64,000 bases of DNA from Citrobacter amalonaticus (GTDB lineage: Bacteria; Pseudomonadota; Gammaproteobacteria; Enterobacterales; Enterobacteriaceae), in contig NZ_CP014015.2 in the NCBI RefSeq assembly GCF_001559075.2, positions 2,232,001 through 2,296,000 of the forward strand, in the 5' to 3' direction. The notes below the pieces were generated by a model that saw nothing but the letters and a program-made list of their open reading frames with translations, did no database searches and was not told where the DNA came from. Of the stretch, positions 47,510 through 55,716 are shown piece after piece (the stretch's first letter is position 1; each line of letters starts with the position of its first letter). The translations under genes and the position numbers were made by a program.

Positions 47510-47580
47510 GCCGGATAAGCATTTATGCCGCCATCAGGCAATGCGCTGATGCAATTTGCCTGATGGCGCTACGCTTATCA
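47510..47580. repeat. BIME: two inverted REP units between nirD and nirC
   Basis: REP-type GCCGGATAAGC...GCCATCAGGC (47510-47539) and the opposite-facing TGCCTGATGGCGCTACGCTTATCA (47557-47580). The two units share their consensus and face each other, the usual BIME arrangement. Confidence 0.75.
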
Positions 47581-47611
47581 GTCCTGCGAAAAAACAGAAC
47601 TACTAATACGT

Positions 47612-47638
47612 TAAAAAAGGGAGGCGTTGCGCCTCCCT
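47612..47638 (-). terminator. Strong terminator between nirD and nirC
   Basis: On the - strand AGGGAGGCG-CAA-CGCCTCCCT followed directly by TTTTTT, 8 bases after the nirD stop. This is a textbook intrinsic terminator inside what E. coli treats as the nirBDC-cysG operon. Confidence 0.85.
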
Positions 47639-47646
47639 AAAATTCA

Positions 47647-47973
47647 TTAACCGCGCAACTGCACGACGCCGTCTTTCACCCGCGCGTCGTAATGCGCCAC
47701 GGAATGACTTTCATCCTCCATGCACAGGCCGTCGCTCAGGCGGAAGCGTTGTTTTTTCAACGGGCTGGCGACCCACAATTCGCCCTGATGTTCCGCAATC
47801 AGTCCGCGGGACAGCACGCTGGATTCAAAGAACGGGTCGATGTTGCTGATCGCAAACACCTGGTCGCTGTGATACGGACGAAAAATAGCGACCTGTTCCT
47901 CACCTAACAACGCGCAGACGCCGGTTGCGGGCAGGATGTCATCAATGTGGCAGATGTTTTTCCACTGGCTCAT
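47647..47973 (-). CDS. nirD: Nitrite reductase (NADH) small subunit
   Basis: 108 residues, Rieske-like fold lacking the usual cluster cysteines and histidines, as in NirD of enterics. Partner of NirB. Its ATG overlaps the nirB stop in ATGA, so the two are translationally coupled. Followed by an intrinsic terminator and a BIME. Confidence 0.95.
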   Translation of the reverse strand: MSQWKNICHIDDILPATGVCALLGEEQVAIFRPYHSDQVFAISNIDPFFESSVLSRGLIAEHQGELWVASPLKKQRFRLSDGLCMEDESHSVAHYDARVKDGVVQLRG

Positions 47974-50513
47974 GCGTTTTCCTCCACCAGAGTGACCGGG
48001 ATGCGTTCATACGGCGTGGCCGGACGGTGCTGTTCACGTTCAGGCATCACCTGGACGTTCGGATCGCGTTTATCGCTGTTGATGAAGTGTCTGAAACGCG
48101 TCTGGGCAGACGGCGTGTTGACGGTTTCCGTCCACTCGCAGACCACGGCTTCGCGCAGACGAGCCATCTCTTCTTCCAGATGTTCGTTCAGACCCAGTTT
48201 GTCGTCGATGATGACGGAACGCAGATACTCAATGCCGCCTTCCAGGTTGTCTAACCACGGGGCGGTACGGGTCAGTTTGTCCGCCGTACGGATGTAGAAC
48301 ATCATGAAACGGTCGAGATATTTGAGCAGAGTTTCACGATCGATATCCGCTGCCAGTAGATCCGCATGACGCGGCTTCATCCCGCCATTACCGCAGACGT
48401 ACAGGTTCCAGCCTTTCTCGGTCGCGATGATACCGACGTCTTTGCCCTGGGCTTCGGCACATTCACGGGTACAGCCGGAAACGCCGAACTTCATCTTGTG
48501 CGGGGTACGAATGCCTTTGTAGCGGTTTTCCAGCTCAACGCCGAAGCCCACGCTGTCACCCACGCCGTAACGGCACCAGGTGCTGCCCACACAGGTTTTC
48601 GCCATGCGCAGCGCTTTGGCGTAGGCATGACCGGTTTCGAAGCCAGCTTCAATCAGTTGGCGCCAGATTTCCGGCAGGTCGTCTTTTTGCGCGCCGAACA
48701 GGCCGATACGCTGAGAACCGGTGATTTTGGTGTACAGGTTAAATTCACGGGCGATACGACCTACGGCAACCAGACCTTCCGGCGTGATTTCACCGCCAGC
48801 AGAGCGCGGGATCACGGAGTAGGTCCCGTCTTTCTGGATGTTCGCCAGGAAGTTGTCGTTGGTATCCTGCAGCGGAGTGTGCTGCGGTTTCAGGATGTAC
48901 TCATTCCAGCAGGAGGCCAGCAGAGAGCCCACGGTCGGTTTACACACTTCGCAGCCATAACCTTTACCGTGTTTTGCCAGCAGTTCCTCGAAAGTTTTGA
49001 TGCCTTCCACACGAATCAGGTGGAACAGTTCCTGGCGCGAGTAAGCAAAGTGCTCGCACAGGTTGTTGTTCACTTCGATACCCTGTTTCGCCAGTTCGGC
49101 ATTCAGCACCTGGGTAACCAGCGGGATACAGCCGCCGCAGCCGGTACCGGCTTTGGTTTCGGCTTTCAGCGCGGCAACGGTGTGGCAGCCTTTGTTGATG
49201 GCGGCGACCAGCATACCTTTGGTGACGTCGAAACAGGAGCAAATCTGCGCGCTGTCCGGCAGTTTATCCACGCCGATAGACGGCTTACCACTGCCGGCAT
49301 GGGCGGGCAGGATCAGCGAGTCCGGGTTTTCCGGCAGTTCGATAGCGTTCAGAACCAGTTGCAGCAGGTTGCCATAATCACTGGTATCCCCCACCAGTAC
49401 CGCGCCGAGCAGGGTTTTGTTATCTGGGCTTACGATAAGGCGTTTGTAGACCTCTTTGCTTTCGTCGAGGTAAACGTAACTACGGGCACCCGGCGTACGA
49501 CCATGTGCGTCGCCAATACCGCCAACGTCAACGCCCAGCAGTTTCAGCTTGGCGCTTAAATCTGCGCCTTCGAAGGCGTTTTCGTTCTCGAGGATATGGT
49601 CAACGGCGACCTGCGCCATTTTGTAGCCCGGTGCGACCAGACCGTACACCCGGTTGTTCCAACTGGCACATTCGCCGATGGCGTAGATATCCGGATCGGA
49701 CGTCTGGCAGGCATCGTTGATCACAATCCCGCCGCGCGGCGCGACCTCCAGACCACACTGGGTCGCCAGTTTGTCGCGTGGGCGAATACCGGTGGAGAAG
49801 ACGATAAAGTCCACTTCCAGCTCGCTACCGTCGGCAAAACGCATCGTTTTACGGGCTTCGGTGCCTTGCTGAACGATCTCCAGGGTGTTTTTGCTGGTGT
49901 GCACGCGCACGCCCATGCTTTCAATCTTGCGACGCAACTGTTCGCCGCCCATATGGTCAAGCTGTTCGGCCATCAGCATCGGGGCGAATTCAATCACGTG
50001 GGTTTCCACGCCAAGATTTTTCAGCGCGCCTGCCGCTTCCAGACCTAACAGACCGCCGCCGACGACCGCACCACGCTTGCTGCGACGAGCGCAGGATTCA
50101 ATCGCGTTGAGGTCTTCGATGGTGCGATAAACGAAGCAGTCCTGGGTTTCGGAACCTTTAATCGGCGGGATCCACGGATAAGAACCGGTCGCCATAATCA
50201 GCTTGTCATAGTAAACCGTACGGCCCGCACTGGAGTGAATCACTTTTTCCTGGCGGTTGATGGTAATCGCACGTTCGCCGACCAGCACGTTAACACCGTG
50301 CTTCTCGTAAAATCCTTCACGGACCAGAGACAGTTCTTCAGCGGTGTGATGTGAGAAGTAGGATGACAGGTGCACACGGTCATATGCCTTGCGGGGTTCT
50401 TCGCAGAAAACAGTAATATCAAAATTGGCAGCGTCGGATTTATCAAGAAGGTCCTCAATAAAGCGATGGCCGACCATACCATTACCGATAATAGCGAGTC
50501 TGACTTTGCTCAT
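47970..50513 (-). CDS. nirB: Nitrite reductase (NADH) large subunit
   Basis: Cytoplasmic six-electron reduction of nitrite to ammonia. 847 residues. Order: N-terminal FAD/NAD-binding oxidoreductase (VRLAIIGNGMVGHRFIEDL; GGGLLGLEAAGALKNLGVE), two BFD-like [2Fe-2S] regions (about 420-540; CSCFDVT...CGGCIPLV, then CEVCKP), and the siroheme/[4Fe-4S] reductase domain (CVGSTWCRYG and GVSGCTRECAEAQGKD). Upstream FNR and NarL/NarP sites fit anaerobic, nitrite/nitrate-controlled expression. Confidence 0.97.
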   Translation of the reverse strand: MSKVRLAIIGNGMVGHRFIEDLLDKSDAANFDITVFCEEPRKAYDRVHLSSYFSHHTAEELSLVREGFYEKHGVNVLVGERAITINRQEKVIHSSAGRTVYYDKLIMATGSYPWIPPIKGSETQDCFVYRTIEDLNAIESCARRSKRGAVVGGGLLGLEAAGALKNLGVETHVIEFAPMLMAEQLDHMGGEQLRRKIESMGVRVHTSKNTLEIVQQGTEARKTMRFADGSELEVDFIVFSTGIRPRDKLATQCGLEVAPRGGIVINDACQTSDPDIYAIGECASWNNRVYGLVAPGYKMAQVAVDHILENENAFEGADLSAKLKLLGVDVGGIGDAHGRTPGARSYVYLDESKEVYKRLIVSPDNKTLLGAVLVGDTSDYGNLLQLVLNAIELPENPDSLILPAHAGSGKPSIGVDKLPDSAQICSCFDVTKGMLVAAINKGCHTVAALKAETKAGTGCGGCIPLVTQVLNAELAKQGIEVNNNLCEHFAYSRQELFHLIRVEGIKTFEELLAKHGKGYGCEVCKPTVGSLLASCWNEYILKPQHTPLQDTNDNFLANIQKDGTYSVIPRSAGGEITPEGLVAVGRIAREFNLYTKITGSQRIGLFGAQKDDLPEIWRQLIEAGFETGHAYAKALRMAKTCVGSTWCRYGVGDSVGFGVELENRYKGIRTPHKMKFGVSGCTRECAEAQGKDVGIIATEKGWNLYVCGNGGMKPRHADLLAADIDRETLLKYLDRFMMFYIRTADKLTRTAPWLDNLEGGIEYLRSVIIDDKLGLNEHLEEEMARLREAVVCEWTETVNTPSAQTRFRHFINSDKRDPNVQVMPEREQHRPATPYERIPVTLVEENA

Positions 50514-50544
50514 TTTTGCCTCGATTTCTTTTCTATTACTGCCT

Positions 50545-50614
50545 ACCTTAACGATTCAGCACCCCCACTTATTGATGCAAATCAAATTCACCTTTATATA
50601 CCTCTTAAGGAGTA
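50545..50614 (-). promoter_or_regulatory. nirB promoter with FNR and NarL/NarP sites
   Basis: FNR site TTGATGCAAATCAA (50572-50585) is a perfect TTGAT-N4-ATCAA. NarL/NarP site TACCTCTTAAGGAGTA (50599-50614) is a perfect 7-2-7 heptamer pair. Centres are 28 bases apart, equal to the -41.5 and -69.5 positions of the E. coli nirB promoter. A TAAGGT -10 box (50550-50545 on the - strand) sits at the matching place, giving a start near 50537. Confidence 0.85.
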
Positions 50615-50771
50615 TATTGCTGATTTGACAGCATTTTCTTAAGTTGTGGAAATATCAGACTTTTCGCGATCGTACAAATAACGTACAAAACAAGGGGTTT
50701 TTAGCAGAGGAAGGCTACCACTAAAGATTGGCTGGCCTACATCGTTCGAGGAAGGGGAGAGAAACGTGAAA

Positions 50772-50803
50772 AGGCCGGATGGCGGCAGCGCCTTATCCGG
50801 CCT
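50772..50803. repeat. REP hairpin downstream of tsgA
   Basis: AGGCCGGAT...ATCCGGCCT arms with the GGCGGCAGCGCC centre typical of REP. It begins 31 bases after the tsgA stop. Confidence 0.7.
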
Positions 50804-50833
50804 ACAAAGAGGATCACTATCCGGCAAATAACG

Positions 50834-52015
50834 TTACTGTGCTGCCGGGGCGTCATGCTGGCGATGACGGGTCACAAAACCGAGGATAAAACACATGACG
50901 AAGACGATGGCGTACAGGCCATTCGCGGTGAGCAAAGCCGCCTGAGGACCGCTGTGCGCCACGATAGGACCGGTGACGACAAACGTCAGCATGGTGCCGA
51001 TGGTGCCGCAGGTCAGGACGAAGTTAACCAGTTTTGGCGAGGCTACGCGGGTCTGCTGCGAACCCAGGGTGATGATAGTGGTATAGATGGCGCTGGAGAA
51101 AAAGCCGAGAGCCAGAATAAACCACGGCATATGTTCAGGCGTCCCGGTGATGAACAGGTACATCAGCACGGTGGCCAGTGCCGCCAGGACGGTCAGAATG
51201 CGCTGTAAGTCGAAGAAACGCAGAATGAAACTGAAGGCCCACATCCCGAACATGTACGACATCCAGAAGTTGCTGACCAGCGTACCGGCATCGTTCAGGC
51301 TCATCCCCAACCCTTTCGCGTACTCGGGTACCCAGGAGATAAAGCCCAGCTGACCGAGGATGTAACACAGCGCAGCGACAGACAGAAACAGGACGCCGAT
51401 GCCCCATTTCTCTTTCACGACTGGCGTATCGCTTTGCGGCGCGTGTTTGCCCAGCGGCGGGAATTCACAGCCGAAGGTCAGAAGAAAAATAGCGACATAG
51501 ACCAGGCCGATGCAGGCGTACACCCAGTACCACTCGATGCTGCGCGCCAACAGGAACGCGGCGACCATCGGGAAAACCATCCCAGCCATGCTGAAGAAGG
51601 AGTCAGTAAACAGCAGACGGGAGCCGCGCTGACGACCTTCATACATCTGCGTAATCAGGAACGTACCAATCGACATGGTGATCCCGCTGACCAGCCCCAG
51701 CACAAACATTGCGGCAGAGAACAGAGCCAGACTATGGCTGAACATCAGACCGGCAACGGCCAGCACCATCAGGATAAAGCCAAAGCGCAGTTGCGTTTTC
51801 AGCGGAACAATTTCCATCAACCAGGCATTAAGGAAAATGGAGATCAAGATACCGGCGTTCAGGAAGGTGAAAGTGTTACTCATACTGGAAACCGGCAACT
51901 GGAAATATTCTGCGATGTTTCCCATCACCATCCCGGTGACAATAACCAACGCACCGGTGAGGGCGTAGGAGAGAAAGCTAATCCATGTGAGCTTGATACG
52001 ATTGCTGTTAGTCAT
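50834..52015 (-). CDS. tsgA: TsgA, major facilitator superfamily transporter
   Basis: 393 residues, 12 hydrophobic segments, MFS fold of the FucP/TsgA type; recognisable GITMSIGTFLITQMYEGRQRGSRLL between the halves. In Salmonella the gene was found through tellurite/selenite resistance; the true substrate is unknown. Start at 52015 (MTNSNRIKLTWISF) as in E. coli; an in-frame ATG ten codons upstream is not supported by homology. Confidence 0.92.
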   Translation of the reverse strand: MTNSNRIKLTWISFLSYALTGALVIVTGMVMGNIAEYFQLPVSSMSNTFTFLNAGILISIFLNAWLMEIVPLKTQLRFGFILMVLAVAGLMFSHSLALFSAAMFVLGLVSGITMSIGTFLITQMYEGRQRGSRLLFTDSFFSMAGMVFPMVAAFLLARSIEWYWVYACIGLVYVAIFLLTFGCEFPPLGKHAPQSDTPVVKEKWGIGVLFLSVAALCYILGQLGFISWVPEYAKGLGMSLNDAGTLVSNFWMSYMFGMWAFSFILRFFDLQRILTVLAALATVLMYLFITGTPEHMPWFILALGFFSSAIYTTIITLGSQQTRVASPKLVNFVLTCGTIGTMLTFVVTGPIVAHSGPQAALLTANGLYAIVFVMCFILGFVTRHRQHDAPAAQ

Positions 52016-52280
52016 GACTGGCCTGTAAATGGAAGTAAAGCGCATTGACGGCGCCGGGAACGGGCGGATTTTAGGCGTTTTAGTGATGTATTTAAACTTT
52101 TATCGGAAATTACAGAGTCTGTTACATATTTAAAAGTGATATAAATCACAATAATTAAGGTATTGATGAAGTTACATATGTTTCAGGTACGTAAAATTAG
52201 GTAAAGGGATGGCCTTGTCCCTGAAGGCTCTTTAGAATCAAACCACTGGCTTTTGTTACCGCTCTCCTAAAGGAAATCTC

Positions 52281-52853
52281 ATGCTCAAATCGACCCTGGC
52301 GGCTGTTGCAGCTGTTTTCGCCCTTTCTGCTCTCTCTCCCGCAGCGCTGGCAGCAAAAGGGGATCCGCACGTTTTGCTGACAACCTCTGCAGGTAATATT
52401 GAACTGGAACTGAATAGCCAGAAAGCGCCTGTTTCAGTGCAAAACTTTGTCGATTATGTGAACAATGGTTTCTATAACAACACCACGTTTCACCGTGTCA
52501 TTCCGGGCTTTATGGTCCAGGGCGGCGGCTTCACCGAGCAGATGCAGCAGAAGAAACCTAATCCTCCGATTAAAAACGAAGCCGATAACGGCCTGCGTAA
52601 CACGCGCGGCACCATCGCGATGGCGCGTACTGCCGATAAAGACAGCGCGACCAGCCAGTTCTTTATCAACGTGGCGGATAATGCTTTCCTCGATCACGGC
52701 CAGCGTGACTTCGGCTATGCCGTATTTGGTAAAGTTGTGAAAGGGATGGACGTGGCCGATAAGATTTCCCAGGTGCCGACCCATGATGTCGGCCCTTACC
52801 AGAATGTGCCGTCAAAACCGGTGGTTATCCTCTCCGCAAAAGTGCTGCCGTAA
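52281..52853 (+). CDS. ppiA: Periplasmic peptidyl-prolyl cis-trans isomerase A
   Basis: 190 residues: signal peptide with cleavage after ALA (about residue 24, SALSPAALA), then a cyclophilin domain with FHRVIPGFMVQGG, the catalytic arginine in that block and TATSQFFINVADN-like TSQFFINVADNAFLD. It catalyses proline isomerisation in the periplasm. Monocistronic, with a 265-base upstream region before divergent tsgA. Confidence 0.97.
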   Translation: MLKSTLAAVAAVFALSALSPAALAAKGDPHVLLTTSAGNIELELNSQKAPVSVQNFVDYVNNGFYNNTTFHRVIPGFMVQGGGFTEQMQQKKPNPPIKNEADNGLRNTRGTIAMARTADKDSATSQFFINVADNAFLDHGQRDFGYAVFGKVVKGMDVADKISQVPTHDVGPYQNVPSKPVVILSAKVLP

Positions 52854-52863
52854 TCCTTCCCCG

Positions 52864-52892
52864 CGCGGGTGTTGCAAGCCCGCGTCGTTTTA
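52864..52892 (+). terminator. Probable ppiA terminator
   Basis: CGCGGG and CCCGCG arms with a 9-base loop, followed by TCGTTTTATCC. The stem is short but GC-rich, 10 bases after the ppiA stop. Confidence 0.55.
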
Positions 52893-52961
52893 TCCTCCCT
52901 GCGTAACCGCGTTTTGCTGCTTATACTTGTGGCAAACACGGATCAATCAGGGAGGCGTACA

Positions 52962-53129
52962 GTGAAAAAACTCACCGACAGGCAAAAATCCCGGCTCTGG
53001 GAACAGCAGCGCAACGTGAATTTTCAGGCCAGCCGCCGTCTTGAGGGCGTCGAAAGTCCGTTAGTCACGCTTAATGCCGCAGAGGCGCTGGCGCGTCTGG
53101 AAGAACTCCGGAGGCACTATGAGCGATAA
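52962..53129 (+). CDS. yhfG: YhfG/FicA-type antitoxin to Fic
   Basis: 55 residues, starting from a GTG at 52962 with a strong GGGAGG nine bases upstream; longer frames upstream have no homology. Class I Fic antitoxins carry an inhibitory helix with (S/T)xxxE; here S10-R-L-W-E14 (KSRLWEQQ) fits, and would place Glu14 in the Fic ATP pocket. It overlaps fic by 11 bases, the usual toxin-antitoxin coupling. Confidence 0.88.
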   Translation: MKKLTDRQKSRLWEQQRNVNFQASRRLEGVESPLVTLNAAEALARLEELRRHYER

Positions 53130-53721
53130 AATCGGCGACGACCGCGATCCGTATCTCTACCCCGGACTGAATGTGATGCGTAACCGTCTGGGGATCCACC
53201 AGATCGGGCGTCTGGAGCAGGCCGCTTACGAACTGACCGCATTGCGTGCAGCGACCATCGAACTGGGCCCGTCGAAGCGCGGGTTGCCTCATCTGTGTGC
53301 GATTCATCGTCAGCTTTACCAGGACGTCTTTGACTGGGCGGGTCATCTGCGTGAAGTGGATATCTATCAGGGTGATACCCGTTTCTGTCATTTCGCTTAC
53401 ATCGAAAAAGAGGGGAATGCCCTGATGCAGGATCTGGAGGAAGAGGGCTACCTGATGGGGCTGCCGAAAGAGAAGTTCGTCAGCCGCCTTGCGCATTATT
53501 ACTGTGAGATCAACGTGCTACATCCGTTTCGTCTTGGCAGCGGCATGGCACAGCGGATTTTCTTCGAACAACTGGCTATTCATGCTGGCTATCTTCTTCG
53601 CTGGGCTGATGTGCCGGTGGCGGAATGGAGTCGGGCGAATCAGGAAGGGGCGATGGGCGACCTTAGCGCATTGCAGGCGATATTTCGTAAAGGGGTAAGC
53701 GAAGCTGAGGAAACTGAGTAG
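53119..53721 (+). CDS. fic: Fic-domain protein (AMP transferase family, degenerate motif)
   Basis: 200 residues, same length as E. coli Fic. The Fic core motif HPFx(D/E)GNGRxxR is present only in part as HPFRLGSGMAQR (135-146): His135 and the last arginine are kept, while the acid, Asn and first Arg are Leu, Ser and Met. E. coli K-12 Fic is degenerate at the same places, so this is an ancient change. AMP transfer activity is therefore doubtful or restricted. The ATG at 53119 overlaps yhfG, GGAGG upstream; pabA begins 31 bases after the stop. Confidence 0.92.
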   Translation: MSDKIGDDRDPYLYPGLNVMRNRLGIHQIGRLEQAAYELTALRAATIELGPSKRGLPHLCAIHRQLYQDVFDWAGHLREVDIYQGDTRFCHFAYIEKEGNALMQDLEEEGYLMGLPKEKFVSRLAHYYCEINVLHPFRLGSGMAQRIFFEQLAIHAGYLLRWADVPVAEWSRANQEGAMGDLSALQAIFRKGVSEAEETE

Positions 53722-53752
53722 AATAGCGCGGTTTTCCTCGACCGGAGCCGCC

Positions 53753-54316
53753 ATGATCCTGCTTATCGACAACTACGATTCTTTCACTTGGAACCTTTAT
53801 CAGTATTTTTGTGAGCTGGGCGCTGACGTGCAGGTTAAGCGCAATGATGAGTTGACGCTGTCGCAGATCGATGCGCTACAGCCGCAAAAAATCGTCATCT
53901 CGCCCGGCCCCTGCACCCCGGATGATGCCGGAATTTCGCTGGAGGTGATTCGCCATTATGCCGGACGGTTGCCGATACTGGGCGTCTGTCTGGGGCATCA
54001 GGCGATGGCGCAGGCTTTTGGCGCAACGATCGTACGCGCCGAAAAAGTGATGCACGGAAAAACGTCGCCTATCCACCACACGGGACAGGGCGTGTTTCAG
54101 GGGTTAACTAACCCGCTTACCGTCACCCGCTATCACTCGCTCGTCATCGACCCCGCCACACTCCCCGACGGCTTTGAGGTGACTGCCTGGAGCGAAACGC
54201 AGGAGATTATGGGGATCCGCCATACGACGTGGGATCTGGAAGGCGTGCAGTTTCACCCGGAAAGTATTCTCAGCGAACAGGGGCATCAGCTGCTGGCAAA
54301 TTTCCTTAATCGGTGA
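53753..54316 (+). CDS. pabA: Aminodeoxychorismate synthase glutaminase subunit
   Basis: Supplies ammonia from glutamine to PabB for 4-aminobenzoate and folate. 187 residues, class I glutamine amidotransferase: nucleophile Cys79 in ILGVCLGHQA, ILLIDNYDSFTWNL at the start and the histidine/glutamate pair in GVQFHPESIL. Downstream of fic, upstream of argD. Confidence 0.96.
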   Translation: MILLIDNYDSFTWNLYQYFCELGADVQVKRNDELTLSQIDALQPQKIVISPGPCTPDDAGISLEVIRHYAGRLPILGVCLGHQAMAQAFGATIVRAEKVMHGKTSPIHHTGQGVFQGLTNPLTVTRYHSLVIDPATLPDGFEVTAWSETQEIMGIRHTTWDLEGVQFHPESILSEQGHQLLANFLNR

Positions 54317-54329
54317 TTTGTGGTTGCTA

Positions 54330-54390
54330 TCCGATGATTTTTTATGCATATTTTGTGATTATATTTTCACATTCATTTTTGCATAACTGG
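54330..54390 (+). promoter_or_regulatory. argD promoter with possible ARG box
   Basis: An AT-rich stretch between pabA and argD with TATGCATATTTTGTGATTAT followed by TTTTCACATTCATTTTTGCAT. Parts resemble the ArgR box (TGAAT-W4-ATTCA), with several mismatches. E. coli argD is repressed by ArgR; here the match is only suggestive. Confidence 0.35.
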
Positions 54391-54401
54391 ATGGGCATGA
54401 G

Positions 54402-55619
54402 ATGGCAACTGAACAAACGGCAGTAACCCGGGCAACTTTCGATGAAGTCATTCTGCCGATTTATGCACCGGCGGAATTTATTCCGGTAAAAGGGAAAGGC
54501 AGCCGGGTCTGGGATCAGCAGGGCAAAGACTATGTTGATTTCGCGGGCGGAATTGCGGTGACCGCGCTGGGGCATTGCCATCCGGCGTTGGTGGCGGCCC
54601 TGAAAACCCAGGGTGAAACGCTCTGGCATACCAGTAACGTCTTTACCAACGAACCCGCACTGCGTCTGGGACGAAAAATAATCGATGCCACCTTTGCCGA
54701 GCGCGTGCTGTTCATGAACTCCGGGACAGAAGCCAACGAAACGGCGTTCAAGCTGGCGCGTCATTATGCCTGCGTGCGCCATAGCCCGTTCAAAACCAAA
54801 ATTATTGCCTTTCATAATGCGTTCCACGGTCGTTCGCTGTTTACCGTCACTGTCGGCGGTCAGCCGAAGTATTCCGATGGTTTCGGGCCAAAACCGGCGG
54901 ATATCGTCCACGTTCCGTTTAACGATCTTCACGCAGTGAAAGCGGTGATGGATGACCATACCTGTGCTGTCGTGGTTGAGCCGGTACAGGGTGAGGGGGG
55001 CGTTCTGGCCGCGACGCCAGCGTTCCTGAAAGGTCTGCGCGAGCTCTGCGATCAGCATCAGGCACTGCTGGTGTTTGATGAAGTACAAAGCGGGATGGGG
55101 CGTACCGGCGATCTGTTTGCCTATATGCACTATGGCGTGACGCCGGATATTCTCACCAGTGCGAAAGCGCTGGGCGGCGGCTTCCCGGTGAGCGCGGTAT
55201 TGACGACGCAGGAGATTGCTTCAGCGTTTCACGTCGGCTCTCATGGCTCGACCTACGGCGGTAACCCGCTGGCCTGCGCCGTGGCGGAAGCGGCATTCGA
55301 CATCATCAACACGCCGGACGTGCTGGGTGGCGTACAGGTGAAGCGGCAGAGATTCGTTCAACATCTGCAGCAGATTGATGAGCAGTACCACGTGTTCAGC
55401 GATATTCGTGGTATGGGCCTGTTGATTGGTGCCGAGCTGAAACCACAATACAAAGGACGCGCGCGTGATTTCCTCTATGCGGCGGCGGAGGCTGGCGTGA
55501 TGGTGTTGAATGCCGGTCCTGACGTGATGCGCTTTGCCCCATCGCTGGTGGTGGAAGAGGCGGATATCGACGAAGGGATGCAGCGTTTTGCACAGGCTGT
55601 TGCGAAGGTTGTCGGTTAA
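54402..55619 (+). CDS. argD: Acetylornithine/succinyldiaminopimelate aminotransferase
   Basis: Class III PLP aminotransferase of arginine and lysine synthesis. 405 residues, one fewer than E. coli. Conserved MNSGTEANETAFKLAR (about 103-118), FDEVQSGMGRTG and the PLP lysine in LTSAKALGGGFP near residue 255. Stand-alone gene. A BIME follows its stop. Confidence 0.95.
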   Translation: MATEQTAVTRATFDEVILPIYAPAEFIPVKGKGSRVWDQQGKDYVDFAGGIAVTALGHCHPALVAALKTQGETLWHTSNVFTNEPALRLGRKIIDATFAERVLFMNSGTEANETAFKLARHYACVRHSPFKTKIIAFHNAFHGRSLFTVTVGGQPKYSDGFGPKPADIVHVPFNDLHAVKAVMDDHTCAVVVEPVQGEGGVLAATPAFLKGLRELCDQHQALLVFDEVQSGMGRTGDLFAYMHYGVTPDILTSAKALGGGFPVSAVLTTQEIASAFHVGSHGSTYGGNPLACAVAEAAFDIINTPDVLGGVQVKRQRFVQHLQQIDEQYHVFSDIRGMGLLIGAELKPQYKGRARDFLYAAAEAGVMVLNAGPDVMRFAPSLVVEEADIDEGMQRFAQAVAKVVG

Positions 55620-55620
55620 C

Positions 55621-55707
55621 ACCAGGCCTGATGGCGCTGTACTTATCAGGCCTGGTGTCGATAACACGATCCGTGCAGGCCGGATAAGGCGTTATGCCGC
55701 TATCCGG
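55621..55707. repeat. BIME: two REP-type units after argD
   Basis: Unit 1: ACCAGGCCTGA...TCAGGCCTGGT (55621-55656) with GGCGCTG centre. Unit 2: GCCGGATAAGG...CTATCCGGT (55679-55707). They lie between convergent argD and yhfK. Confidence 0.75.
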
Positions 55708-55716
55708 TAATCCGTG

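Larger units (their letters stand above)
50514..50833. promoter_or_regulatory. nirB upstream region, no gene
   Basis: 320 bases between nirB and tsgA, both read leftward. It holds the nirB promoter and a REP-type hairpin after tsgA. I see no coding sequence. Confidence 0.6.

Noticed and set aside
47510..47580. CRISPR-like repeated pair
   Set aside because: Two opposing REP units with no regular spacers; a normal BIME. The same applies to the pairs after argD and after yhfA.
48366..49559. 397-codon open frame on the + strand
   Set aside because: Exactly antisense to nirB, with no recognisable domain or ribosome site; a shadow of high-GC codon use.
52869..53129. 86-codon frame beginning before yhfG
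   Set aside because: The first 31 codons run through the ppiA terminator and lack homology; the GTG at 52962 has an excellent ribosome site and gives the family length.
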